From Fodinibacter sp963800505 (GTDB lineage: Bacteria; Actinomycetota; Actinomycetes; Actinomycetales; Dermatophilaceae): 64,000 bases of DNA. The position numbers and the translations under genes were made by a program. The notes under the pieces were generated by a model that saw only the letters and a program-made list of their open reading frames with translations, was not told where the DNA came from and searched no databases. Of the stretch, positions 43,244-53,819 are shown in pieces. Location: assembly GCA_963800505.1 (NCBI GenBank), contig CAWDBL010000021.1:1-64000 (forward strand), written 5' to 3'. The stretch's first letter is position 1, and each line of letters starts with the position of its first letter.

Positions 43244-45373
43244 ATGGCCACGTCGAAGCGGCACGTCGAGCGGTCGGCAGTCGCCGCTGCCACGCCTGCC
43301 GCCGCGCCGACGACGGACCTCGCTGAGGCTGTGACGTTGGGTGCGCGCCGGGTCGCCGCCGCCATCACCGACCCCGGCGACCGAAGCCGTGACCAGTGGC
43401 TGGGCGTCGTGGGTGAGTGCCAGTTGCTGATCAACACCGTCGCCGCGGTGCAGGACAGGGCCATCGCTGAGGCCGCCCGCCGCGAGAGCGTGTGGTGCGA
43501 GGACGGCACCCTCGGCGAGAGCGTGCACGTCCCCGGCCGGGTGACCCTGGATGCCGCCGACGTCGTCGCACCGCTGATCGGGGCGACGCACCAGCAGGCC
43601 CAGCGCCGGGTCGAGCAGGCGGTGCGCCTGGCCGCGCACCGGGTGCCGGTGCCGGCCGAGCAACCCGACCTGCCCCAGCCCAGCGGGCTCGGTGGGCTGC
43701 ACCAGGCGATGGCGGCCGGGCAGCTCGACGGGTACCGCGCCGGGGTGGTCGCGTTCGAGCTCGAGGTCGCACCCGCCGACGTCGCCGACGCGGTCGTGGC
43801 CGCACTGTCCGGGCACCTGGGCGAGGACTCCTCCTCGCTGCGCAAACGCACCCGGGTGCTGCTCTCACGCATCTCGCCCGACCTGGTCCGCGAACGCGCC
43901 CAAAGGGCGCGCGCCAACACCGGGCTGCGCCGGTGGGTCGCCGAGCCCGGCGTCGACGAGTGGCACGGCACCTTCCCCAGCGAGGACGCCGCCACCGCCT
44001 GGGCCGCGATCGACCGCCTCGCCCACGACCTGGTCGCCGCCGGCACCTGCACCAACATCGAACAGGCCCGCGGCAAGGCACTGACCGACCTGGTCACCGG
44101 CAACGCCACCATCGACGTCCAGATCGTCCTCACCGTCCCAGCCGACACCCTGCCGACGTCCGCAGTTCCTCAAGCCTCCGTTGCGGCCATCGAGCTCGAC
44201 GCCGCAGCTTCGGCCGCCCTGTCGCCGGACGACAAGGCCTCGGCTGCAGCCACCACCAACACGCGCGCCGTCACCGCGAACGAGCGCAGCTCCGCACACC
44301 TGGTCGGCGGTACGGCCATCGCCCCATACACGCCGGTCGATGGCACAGCGGCGCCGTCCGCTCCAGCCGACTGCACCGACGACCCGGCTGGGGTGCACAG
44401 AGCATCCCGGCCGCCCCTTGCAACAGTCGATGACGATGCGGCCGCTGTTCCGCCCGCCCAACCACCGGCAGCAACCGAGCCTGAACTGGACCTGACCCAT
44501 ACGCCGACGACCGGGTCGGACGACGACCTGGTCGAGGTGCAGGGGAGCCGACCGTCCGAGCCGTTACTCGTGCGCCGCGGCTGGCTGCGCGACCACCTGG
44601 GAAAGCAGCCACCGCAATCCCGGGGATCAACGAGGAAGAAGGGGGAGCCACCGCCGTTCGTTCCCTGCGACCCCCTCACCGGGGCACGACTCGACCCCCG
44701 TGACGACCTCGCCACCAACGCCTACCGGCCAAGCGCCCAGCTCACCGCCCTGGTCAAGGCCCGCGACGGCCGATGCCGCTTCCCCGGCTGCTGCGTCGCC
44801 GCCCGGTTCTGCGACCTCGACCACGTGCGGCCCTGGCCCACCGGACCCACCACCGCCACCAACCTGCTCACCCTCTGCCGACGCCACCACCGCATCAAGC
44901 AACGCCCCGGCTGGCGACTACACCTGGCACCCGACGGCACCGCCACCTGGACCGACCCCACCGGTCGAGACCGCACCACCGCCCCGCTCGACGCCCTGCG
45001 CACCTTCGTGCTCCGGGCCGACTCGGCCGTCAACGAGCTGGGCTCCGGCACTCGGTCGCCCAGCACCGACCTGACCCCAGCGGCCCCAAGCGTCGGCTCC
45101 GGGGTCGCGGAACAGGCCGAGCACCCGGCGACCGCTGCCACGTCAAGCATCCCGGTTCCCCGGGCGCTCATCCCACCTGGCACGGCGGGGCAGCCCGCCT
45201 GGAGTGCGCTCGAGACCATCCTCCAGGTCCGGCTCGAGCACGCTGAGGCGGAACTCCTCTCCCGAGCCCGGGCTCACCCGGCACACCGGCGCTGCACCTC
45301 GGCGGCCGACCTGCGGGCCGGAATCGCGCGGCGACGAGTGCACACCTCCCTCCCCGACGAACCACCGTTCTGA
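43244..45373 (+). CDS. DUF222 and HNH-endonuclease domain protein (13E12-type)
   Basis: A 709-residue protein. The N-terminal DUF222 helical domain spans about residues 30–330 (ECQLLINTVAAVQDRAIAEA). An Ala/Thr/Pro-rich, probably disordered stretch covers ~300–430. The HNH nuclease follows: CRFPGCCVAARFCDLDHVRP and TLCRRHHRIKQ with zinc cysteines and catalytic HxH. Such proteins exist in many copies in actinobacteria and are suspected of mobile or intron-like origin. Its place between the NHEJ genes and its upstream 105-bp repeats are notable. Function is not established. Confidence 0.9.
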   Translation: MATSKRHVERSAVAAATPAAAPTTDLAEAVTLGARRVAAAITDPGDRSRDQWLGVVGECQLLINTVAAVQDRAIAEAARRESVWCEDGTLGESVHVPGRVTLDAADVVAPLIGATHQQAQRRVEQAVRLAAHRVPVPAEQPDLPQPSGLGGLHQAMAAGQLDGYRAGVVAFELEVAPADVADAVVAALSGHLGEDSSSLRKRTRVLLSRISPDLVRERAQRARANTGLRRWVAEPGVDEWHGTFPSEDAATAWAAIDRLAHDLVAAGTCTNIEQARGKALTDLVTGNATIDVQIVLTVPADTLPTSAVPQASVAAIELDAAASAALSPDDKASAAATTNTRAVTANERSSAHLVGGTAIAPYTPVDGTAAPSAPADCTDDPAGVHRASRPPLATVDDDAAAVPPAQPPAATEPELDLTHTPTTGSDDDLVEVQGSRPSEPLLVRRGWLRDHLGKQPPQSRGSTRKKGEPPPFVPCDPLTGARLDPRDDLATNAYRPSAQLTALVKARDGRCRFPGCCVAARFCDLDHVRPWPTGPTTATNLLTLCRRHHRIKQRPGWRLHLAPDGTATWTDPTGRDRTTAPLDALRTFVLRADSAVNELGSGTRSPSTDLTPAAPSVGSGVAEQAEHPATAATSSIPVPRALIPPGTAGQPAWSALETILQVRLEHAEAELLSRARAHPAHRRCTSAADLRAGIARRRVHTSLPDEPPF

Positions 45374-45537
45374 CCCGAGATCAGGCCCAGTCGCCCATCC
45401 CGGGCCCATCCGTTGCCGAGCCGAGCCGGGCCACCCGCGCGAGTCCAGCCGACACCAGCCAGCACCAGCCAGCACCGTGGCACCCGCGGCGAGCGGCCTC
45501 GCAGGTTCGGGACCTGTCCGCGCGCCGCTCACCGTCC

Positions 45538-45543
45538 TAGGCT
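45538..45543 (+). promoter_or_regulatory. Candidate -10 of ku
   Basis: TAGGCT lies 53 bases before the ku ATG in a gap (45374–45596) without other features. Confidence 0.35.
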
Positions 45544-45596
45544 GGGACCTTGCGTCGAGCGCGAGGAGGCGCACGGCATACGAAAGGTGGAGCACC

Positions 45597-46532
45597 ATGC
45601 GGGCGATCTGGAAGGGCGCGGTCTCCTTCGGACTGGTCAACGTGCCGGTGCGGCTGTACTCGGCCACCGAGAACCATGACGTGCAGTTCCGCCAGGTGCA
45701 CCGTGAGGACGGCGGGCGGATCAAGTACAAGCGCACCTGCTCCATCGACGGCGAGGAGGTGTCGTACGACGACATCGCCAAGGGCTACGAGACCGAGGAC
45801 GGCGACATGGTCGTGCTCACCGACGACGACTTCTCCGACCTGCCCAACCGCAGCTCCAAGGAGATCGGGGTCACCAAGTTCGTCCCGGCCGACCAGATCG
45901 ACCCGATGTGGCTCGACAAGAGCTACTACCTCGAGCCCGACAAGGCCGCAACCAAGCCGTACATCCTGCTGCGCGACGCGCTCGTGAAGGAGAAGCGGAT
46001 GGCGATCTGCACGGTCTCCATCCGCACCCGGATGACGATGGCCGTGCTGCGCGTGCGTGACGGCGTGATCGTCATGCAGACCATGCTCTGGCCCGACGAG
46101 ATCCGCGCTGCCGACTTCGCCACGGTGACCGAGGACGACAAGGCCACCAAGCAGGAGATGGACATGGCCAAGATGCTCATCGACCAGCTGGCCGGCGACT
46201 ACGACCCCGACGAGTACGAGGACGACTACGCCATCGCGGTCAAGGAGCTCGTGCGCGCCAAGGTCGAGGGTGGGGAGGTGCGCGTCAGCGCGGCGGAGCC
46301 CGAGGAGAGCGGCGAGGTGGTCGACCTGCTCGCGGCACTGGCCCGGTCGGTCGAGAAGGCAAAGGCCTCCCGCGGCGAGGCCCCCACAGCGGCCAAGAGC
46401 GGCGCGTCGGACACCAAGAGCCCGACCAAGAAGACGGCTGCGAAGAAGTCGACCGCCACGAAGGCCCCGGCGAAGAAGTCCGCAGCCAAGAAGAGCGAGA
46501 AGACCGACAAGGCCGAGAAGAAGGCGAGCTGA
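45597..46532 (+). CDS. ku: Non-homologous end-joining protein Ku
   Basis: A 311-residue homodimeric ring protein that binds DNA ends and recruits LigD. MRAIWKGAVSFGLVNVPVRL, RIKYKRTCSIDGEEVSYDDI, and SYYLEPDKAATKPYILLRDA are hallmark Ku segments. The last ~55 residues are a Lys/Ala-rich tail, a known actinobacterial extension that binds DNA and lets Ku slide inwards. AGGTGGAG precedes the ATG. It lies on the strand opposite the LigD genes, 3.1 kb away. Confidence 0.97.
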   Translation: MRAIWKGAVSFGLVNVPVRLYSATENHDVQFRQVHREDGGRIKYKRTCSIDGEEVSYDDIAKGYETEDGDMVVLTDDDFSDLPNRSSKEIGVTKFVPADQIDPMWLDKSYYLEPDKAATKPYILLRDALVKEKRMAICTVSIRTRMTMAVLRVRDGVIVMQTMLWPDEIRAADFATVTEDDKATKQEMDMAKMLIDQLAGDYDPDEYEDDYAIAVKELVRAKVEGGEVRVSAAEPEESGEVVDLLAALARSVEKAKASRGEAPTAAKSGASDTKSPTKKTAAKKSTATKAPAKKSAAKKSEKTDKAEKKAS

Positions 46533-46540
46533 ACGACCGG

Positions 46541-46747
46541 ATGCCGACTGACCCCGTCCCCGCCCGGGGGACGCCTCCGCACGAGGTGCACGCCATCGGC
46601 GCTCCCGCACGCCGGGCGCTCAGCAACGAGGGCTTCACGACGTGGGATGCCGTCGACGCGGCCGCCGACGCCGACCTCCTGGCGCTGCACGGCTTCGGCC
46701 CGAGGGCCCTGCGCCTCCTCCGCCAAGCCTCGGCCGAAAGAGAGTAG
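46541..46747 (+). CDS. Small helix-hairpin-helix protein downstream of ku
   Basis: A 68-residue protein eight bases after the ku stop. IGAPARRALSNEGFTTWDAV and LLALHGFGPRALRLLRQA form two HhH-like units, as in RNA polymerase alpha C-terminal or DNA-binding HhH domains. The spacing suggests co-expression with Ku and a non-specific DNA-binding role, but that is inference. Confidence 0.75.
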   Translation: MPTDPVPARGTPPHEVHAIGAPARRALSNEGFTTWDAVDAAADADLLALHGFGPRALRLLRQASAERE

Positions 46748-47025
46748 ACAACCGGGCCGAGCGCACGCACGCGGGCGAGCACCCGGCATCCGACGACCAA
46801 GCTGAATGGCTTGGGCACTGTGGGTCACTGCGCTTGCCCGAGGCTCAGAGCGGCCCGGCGGAGGTGGCTCGGCCAGTGGGCCTCCCGGCACCTTGAAGGG
46901 TCAGCGACCCAGCGAGCGACGGAGGTTGCGGACGCTGAACGTTGACGGGCACGCAATCCTCCGGGACCAACCACCTCTCGGAGAAGCTGATTCGCTCATC
47001 TCTCCACACTGCAACGGTGTCCTGC

Positions 47026-47813
47026 ATGCTGCAAGATCGGGTTGTGCTACTCGCCTACATTGACGAGTCGGGGGCTCTGGCCAGAACAACGGCTCCAACA
47101 CCTACACGCTCGGCTGTGTCCTCGTTCGGGACGTCGCATGGCCGGACACGTTTGACAACATGCTCAGGTTTCGCAGGTTCCTCCGCGATAGGTTCGGCAT
47201 CCTTCTGAGGGAAGAGATCAAGGCCAACTACCTTCTGCGCGGTTCCGGCGACCTCAAGAGGTACGGCTTCGGTGACAACATCCGCCACGACATCTACCGA
47301 ATGCACCTGCGGCTCGCACCCAATCTGGGTCTCCAAGTCTTCGCGGTCGTAATCGACAAGACCAAGATCAGAGTCTGGCGCAACCCTCGTGACATCGCTT
47401 GGGGCTTTCTCCTGCAACGACTAGAGCGTATGAGCACCAAGTCAGGCGAACCGATCATGGTGATCCACGATGAAGGCGACAGCCTCGCGATCCGCGGCCT
47501 GGCGCGGAAAGCACGTAGGGCAAATACGCCCGGCAGCGCGTTTGGTGTCGGATACCTTCAACTACCCGCCCGACTCATCATCGACGACCCGGTTCCTCGC
47601 AATAGCAGCCAGTCCTACTTCATCCAGTTGGCTGACCTGAGCGCCTACGCCGCGTTTCGCACTGTCATCCCACCCAATCCCAGTCGGCCGACGATCTGCC
47701 CTCCGAGCATGTGGACAGAGTTGGGTGCGGCGCGGTTCGCGGATGCAAACCAACTTGCCACCGGAGTGCTCGCGCGGACGGCGCAGCCAGGGGTCGTCGT
47801 ATGGCCAACGTAG
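47026..47813 (+). pseudogene. DUF3800 domain protein, frame-broken, in lower-GC DNA
   Basis: The start LLAYIDESG (DUF3800's conserved acidic start) is in one frame; near base 47073 the frame shifts and the family sequence continues SGQNNGSNTYTLGCVLVRD, then LREEIKANYLLRGSGD, VIHDEGD and QLADLSAYAAFR. DUF3800 has an RNase H-like fold and is common in mobile or defence-linked regions. GC content here is clearly below that of the flanking genes, suggesting transfer. The 278 bases before it contain no recognised gene. Confidence 0.8.
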
Positions 47814-47815
47814 AA

Positions 47816-47839
47816 CCCCCCGCACCGAAGTGCGGGGGG
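47816..47839 (+). terminator. Hairpin after the DUF3800 gene
   Basis: CCCCCCGCAC-CGAA-GTGCGGGGGG, a perfect 10-bp stem with a tetraloop, starting two bases after the stop codon. Confidence 0.75.
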
Positions 47840-48042
47840 TGAGCGCGGGCCTAAACCACCGTCGAGGGTGGGTCAGTCCGCTACATAGCATCTTGCACCA
47901 CCGTACCCACAGCGCAAGTATCCGCGCCGAGTGAAGCACCTCACCTTTCGATCGGGAGCACTCCACTCGGCTGTGGGTCTGACAACCGAGCCGGCGCGGG
48001 CGCATCGGTGAGCACCCGGCATCCGCCGCCTACGCTGCCCTC

Positions 48043-48870
48043 ATGCCCGAAGGCCACACGCTGTTCGCCCTCGCCCGCGACCTCCACGAGGCCTTCGCCG
48101 GCACCACCCCCGAGGTCACCAGCCCGCAGGGCAAGTTCGGAGACGGCGCCGCCGAGCTGAGCGGCTGCCGGCTGCTGCGAGCCACCTCGCGCGGAAAGCA
48201 CCTGCTCGTCGAGTTCGCCGACGACCGCTGGCTGCACGTGCACCTGGGCCTGATCGGCAGCTTCACCGTCGACCAGCACGAGTGGACCGCTGAGGTGCCC
48301 GCCGTCGGGGCGGTGCGGCTGCGGCTGCGCACCGACCAGCACGTCGCCGACCTGCGCGGCCCGAATCTGTGCCAGGTCGCGACACCTGAGCAGGTCGACG
48401 CGGTGCTCGCCCGCCTCGGCCCCGACCCGCTGCGCCCGGATGCCGACCCCGACGTCGCCTGGGCGCGCATCGCCAAGAGCTCGCGCACCGTCGCCGAGCT
48501 CCTGATGGACCAGTCCGTGCTCGCCGGCGTCGGCAACGTCTACCGCTCCGAGGTGCTCTTCCGGCACCGCCTGTCGCCGTTCACCGAGGGCCGCAACCTC
48601 AGGCGCGCCTCCTGGCGCCTCATCTGGGACGACCTGGAGCGCCTCATGCCCCTGGGCGTCGCCACCGGGCGCATCGTCACCGTCGAGGAGCAGGTGCTCG
48701 AGGTCGAGGCGGCGCTCGGCCGCGGCGAGGTGCCTCGCCTGACCGAGCGCTCCTCCTACGTCTACAAGCGTGGCGGGATGCCGTGTGTCGTCTGCGGCTC
48801 CAAGGTGCGCACCCGCCTGGTCGCCGGCCGCAACCTGTTCTGGTGCGGCCGCTGCCAGCGCCGCCGCTGA
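48043..48870 (+). CDS. nei: Fpg/Nei-family DNA glycosylase (endonuclease VIII-like)
   Basis: A 275-residue base-excision repair enzyme for oxidised bases. MPEGHTLFALARDL supplies the catalytic N-terminal Pro2-Glu3; a conserved Lys follows in RATSRGKHLLVEF. The helix-two-turn-helix has LLMDQSVLAGVGNVYRSEVL. A C-terminal CxxC…CxxC zinc finger (CVVCGSK, CGRCQ) ends the protein. TACGCT at 48031–48036 ends six bases before the ATG, so the transcript may be leaderless. PEGHT rather than PELPE favours the Nei subgroup. Confidence 0.93.
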   Translation: MPEGHTLFALARDLHEAFAGTTPEVTSPQGKFGDGAAELSGCRLLRATSRGKHLLVEFADDRWLHVHLGLIGSFTVDQHEWTAEVPAVGAVRLRLRTDQHVADLRGPNLCQVATPEQVDAVLARLGPDPLRPDADPDVAWARIAKSSRTVAELLMDQSVLAGVGNVYRSEVLFRHRLSPFTEGRNLRRASWRLIWDDLERLMPLGVATGRIVTVEEQVLEVEAALGRGEVPRLTERSSYVYKRGGMPCVVCGSKVRTRLVAGRNLFWCGRCQRRR

Positions 48871-48944
48871 CCTGACCTCCGCCCCCGCAGGCCTCACCTC
48901 CTTCGGGTGTCGCCGCGCCAGAGGGGCGCGGACAGGCTGGGCCC

Positions 48945-50273
48945 ATGACCACCGCCGCGGTCGTCGTCTTCCTCATGCTGGTCCTCGCGTTCGCGACGAC
49001 CGCCCGGGTGCTGCGCCGCGTCGACGTCTCCGCCCCGATGGCGTTCGTGGCCGCCGGGGCCCTGCTCAGCCTGGCCCTGCCCGACCTCGGAGCGCCGGTC
49101 CGCGAGGCCCTCACCGTCATCACCGAGCTGACCCTGGCCCTCATCCTCTTCCACGACGCCGCCCAGGTGCGCCCCCGCCAGATCACCCACGACCGCGGGC
49201 TGATGGCGCGCCTGCTGCTGGTCGGCCTCCCGCTCACCATCGCGGCCGGGTGGCTGCTCGGCCACGTCCTGTTTCCCGGGATGCCGCCGCTGATGCTGCT
49301 GCTGCTCGCGGCCGCGGTCGCCCCCACGGATGCCGGGCTCGGCGCCGCCACCGTGCTCAACCCGGTCGTGCCGGTGCGGGTGAGGCGGATGCTCAACGTC
49401 GAGAGCGGGCTCAACGACGGGCTGAGCACCCCGTTCGTGCTGTTCGCCATCGCCGCCCTGGCGGGTGAGGAGGGGCTGGCGCCCGTCGAGAGCATCACCG
49501 CCGCGATCGTCGACCTGGTCGTGGGCACCCTCGTCGGCATCGGGGTGGGCGCCGCGGCCGGGTGGCTCCTCGGCTGGTCGCGGCGGCACGGGTTCAGCTC
49601 GCGCAGCACCCGGGCGCTCGCCGTGCTGGTGCTGCCCCTCATCGCCTACTTCGGCGCCGAGCTGGCCGGCGGCAACGCGTTCGTGTCGGCGTTCGTGGCC
49701 GGCACCGCCTTCGCCGGCGCCGCCGGCTGGGTCGAGGAGGAGGAGTCCTCGCTCGCCCTCACCGAGGCGCTGGCCGACCCGCTGGGGTTCGCGGTGTGGT
49801 GCCTGTTCGGCGTCATCGCCGTGCCGCTGCTGCTCGACCACGCGGGGTGGGCCGAGCTGGCCTTCGCGGTGCTCGCGCTCACCCTGCTGCGGATGGCCCC
49901 GGTGGCGTTCGCCCTGCTCGGCACGGGGATGCGCCCGCCCACGGTCGCCTTCGTCGGCTGGTTCGGGCCGCGAGGGCTGGCCACGGTGGTCTTCACCCTG
50001 CTGGCGGCGCAGGACCTCGACCTCGACGACGACCTGATCCGGGTGATCGCCACCACCTGCCTCACGGTGCTGCTCAGCGTGCTCGCGCACGGCCTGAGCG
50101 CCGGACCCCTGGCCACCCGCTACGGCGCCTGGGCGCAGCGCACCCGCCCCACGCAGGAACTGGTCGGCGCCACGGAGCCGCGCAGCCGGGTGCCGCTGCG
50201 CCGGCACGACCGGCGGCCGGATGCCGTGCCACCGGCCGCGGACCAACCCTCGACAGGGGGTGAGCGCCGCTAA
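48945..50273 (+). CDS. Cation:proton antiporter (NhaP/CPA1-like)
   Basis: A 442-residue protein with about 12 helices. ITELTLALILFHDAAQV, AVAPTDAGLGAATVLNP and the CPA1 hallmark VESGLNDGLSTPFVLF (the Asp pair of the ion site) are present, as is FGPRGLATVVF. It should exchange Na+ or K+ for H+. The last ~45 residues are a hydrophilic cytoplasmic tail. It stands alone on the plus strand, 151 bases before clpC. Confidence 0.9.
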   Translation: MTTAAVVVFLMLVLAFATTARVLRRVDVSAPMAFVAAGALLSLALPDLGAPVREALTVITELTLALILFHDAAQVRPRQITHDRGLMARLLLVGLPLTIAAGWLLGHVLFPGMPPLMLLLLAAAVAPTDAGLGAATVLNPVVPVRVRRMLNVESGLNDGLSTPFVLFAIAALAGEEGLAPVESITAAIVDLVVGTLVGIGVGAAAGWLLGWSRRHGFSSRSTRALAVLVLPLIAYFGAELAGGNAFVSAFVAGTAFAGAAGWVEEEESSLALTEALADPLGFAVWCLFGVIAVPLLLDHAGWAELAFAVLALTLLRMAPVAFALLGTGMRPPTVAFVGWFGPRGLATVVFTLLAAQDLDLDDDLIRVIATTCLTVLLSVLAHGLSAGPLATRYGAWAQRTRPTQELVGATEPRSRVPLRRHDRRPDAVPPAADQPSTGGERR

Positions 50274-50424
50274 GCCGAGAGCGAACGCGGAACACCTCGG
50301 CACGACCACCGCGTTGAATGGCACGTAACCGCGCCGCCCACGGGTGACCGCTTCGCGACATGGAGCGGCTCCAGCACAGGCGGCGCGACTAGCATCGAGG
50401 GGACTCGACGTCAGGAGAAGCACC

Positions 50425-52935
<2,511 letters not shown>

Positions 52936-52964
52936 CCCGCACCGCTGCCAGGCACTGACTCGAG

Positions 52965-52990
52965 GGGCCCCGACCGGTTGGTCGGGGCCC
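52965..52990 (+). terminator. clpC terminator
   Basis: GGGCCCCGACC-GGTT-GGTCGGGGCCC, an 11-bp perfect stem with tetraloop, 30 bases after the clpC stop, followed by TTC. The 335-base gap to 53270 otherwise holds one more hairpin and no gene. Confidence 0.8.
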
Positions 52991-53105
52991 TTCGGCGCAT
53001 CGTTCGTCGGCGCGTCCCTTTCCAAACCTTGAACCGGCCTTTACCCAACCGGGGGACGTCCTGACGCACACTGGAAGCCGCAGGAGCCTTCCGGGACTCT
53101 TGCCA

Positions 53106-53139
53106 GCGGCCCGCCACCACCCCTGCGGTGGCGGGCCGC
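53106..53139. other. Second hairpin in the clpC–argA gap
   Basis: GCGGCCCGCCACC and GGTGGCGGGCCGC pair perfectly (13 bp) around an 8-base loop. Orientation of the transcript it serves is not clear. Confidence 0.6.
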
Positions 53140-53270
53140 GTCCATGCCCGCGGGCGGGCGACCACCCGGCGTCGGCGCGGGGCGACCCGGCATCCGGCAT
53201 CCGGCGCGGGACGTGCGTCCCCTGCCGACCCCGCCCCGCCGCGCGGCCCGGCCGTCGATACGCTCCTGTG

Positions 53271-53804
53271 GTGCCACCCGACCCCGCGACCACGCCCCCG
53301 CGCTCCGACGCGGTGGTGGTCCGCGCGGCGCGCACGGCGGACGTCCGGGCGATCCGGGCATTGGTGGCGCCCCTGGCCGAGCGCCGGGTGCTGCTCAACA
53401 AGGAGGCGGTCGCCTACTACGAGTCGGTCACCGACTTCGTGGTCGCCGAGGCGCACGGACAGGTCGTGGGGTGCGGCGCGCTGCACGTGCTCTGGGAGGA
53501 CCTCGGCGAGGTGCGCACCCTGGCGGTCGACGCCTCGGTGCACGGCACGGGGGTGGGGACCGCCGTGCTCGAGCAGCTCGTCGAGCGGGCTCGGCTGCTC
53601 GGGCTGAGCCGGCTGTTCTGCCTCACCTTCGAGACCGCGTTCTTCACCCGGCACGGGTTCGCCCCGATCGAGGGCCAGGCCGTCGACCCGGAGGTCTACG
53701 CCGAGCTGCTGCGCAGCTACGACGAGGGAGTCGCCGAGTTCCTCGACCTCGAGCGGGTCAAGCCCAACACCCTGGGCAACACCCGGATGCTGCGCGTGCT
53801 CTAG
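53271..53804 (+). CDS. argA: Amino-acid N-acetyltransferase (N-acetylglutamate synthase-like GNAT)
   Basis: A 177-residue GNAT enzyme. VRAARTADVRAIRALVAPLA begins the fold; VRTLAVDASVHGTGVGTAVL holds the acetyl-CoA pyrophosphate loop. The C-terminal LDLERVKPNTLGNTRML is characteristic of the short mycobacterial-type ArgA that makes N-acetylglutamate for arginine synthesis. TACGCT at 53259–53264 ends six bases before the GTG, with no Shine-Dalgarno, suggesting a leaderless start. No other arg genes are nearby. Confidence 0.85.
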   Translation: MPPDPATTPPRSDAVVVRAARTADVRAIRALVAPLAERRVLLNKEAVAYYESVTDFVVAEAHGQVVGCGALHVLWEDLGEVRTLAVDASVHGTGVGTAVLEQLVERARLLGLSRLFCLTFETAFFTRHGFAPIEGQAVDPEVYAELLRSYDEGVAEFLDLERVKPNTLGNTRMLRVL

Positions 53805-53819
53805 CCCGCGGCCGCGGGC

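Noticed and set aside
47816..47839. Attachment site or IS end at the CCCCCCGCAC hairpin
   Set aside because: Position two bases after a stop codon and a short tetraloop fit a terminator better; no duplicated flank is seen.
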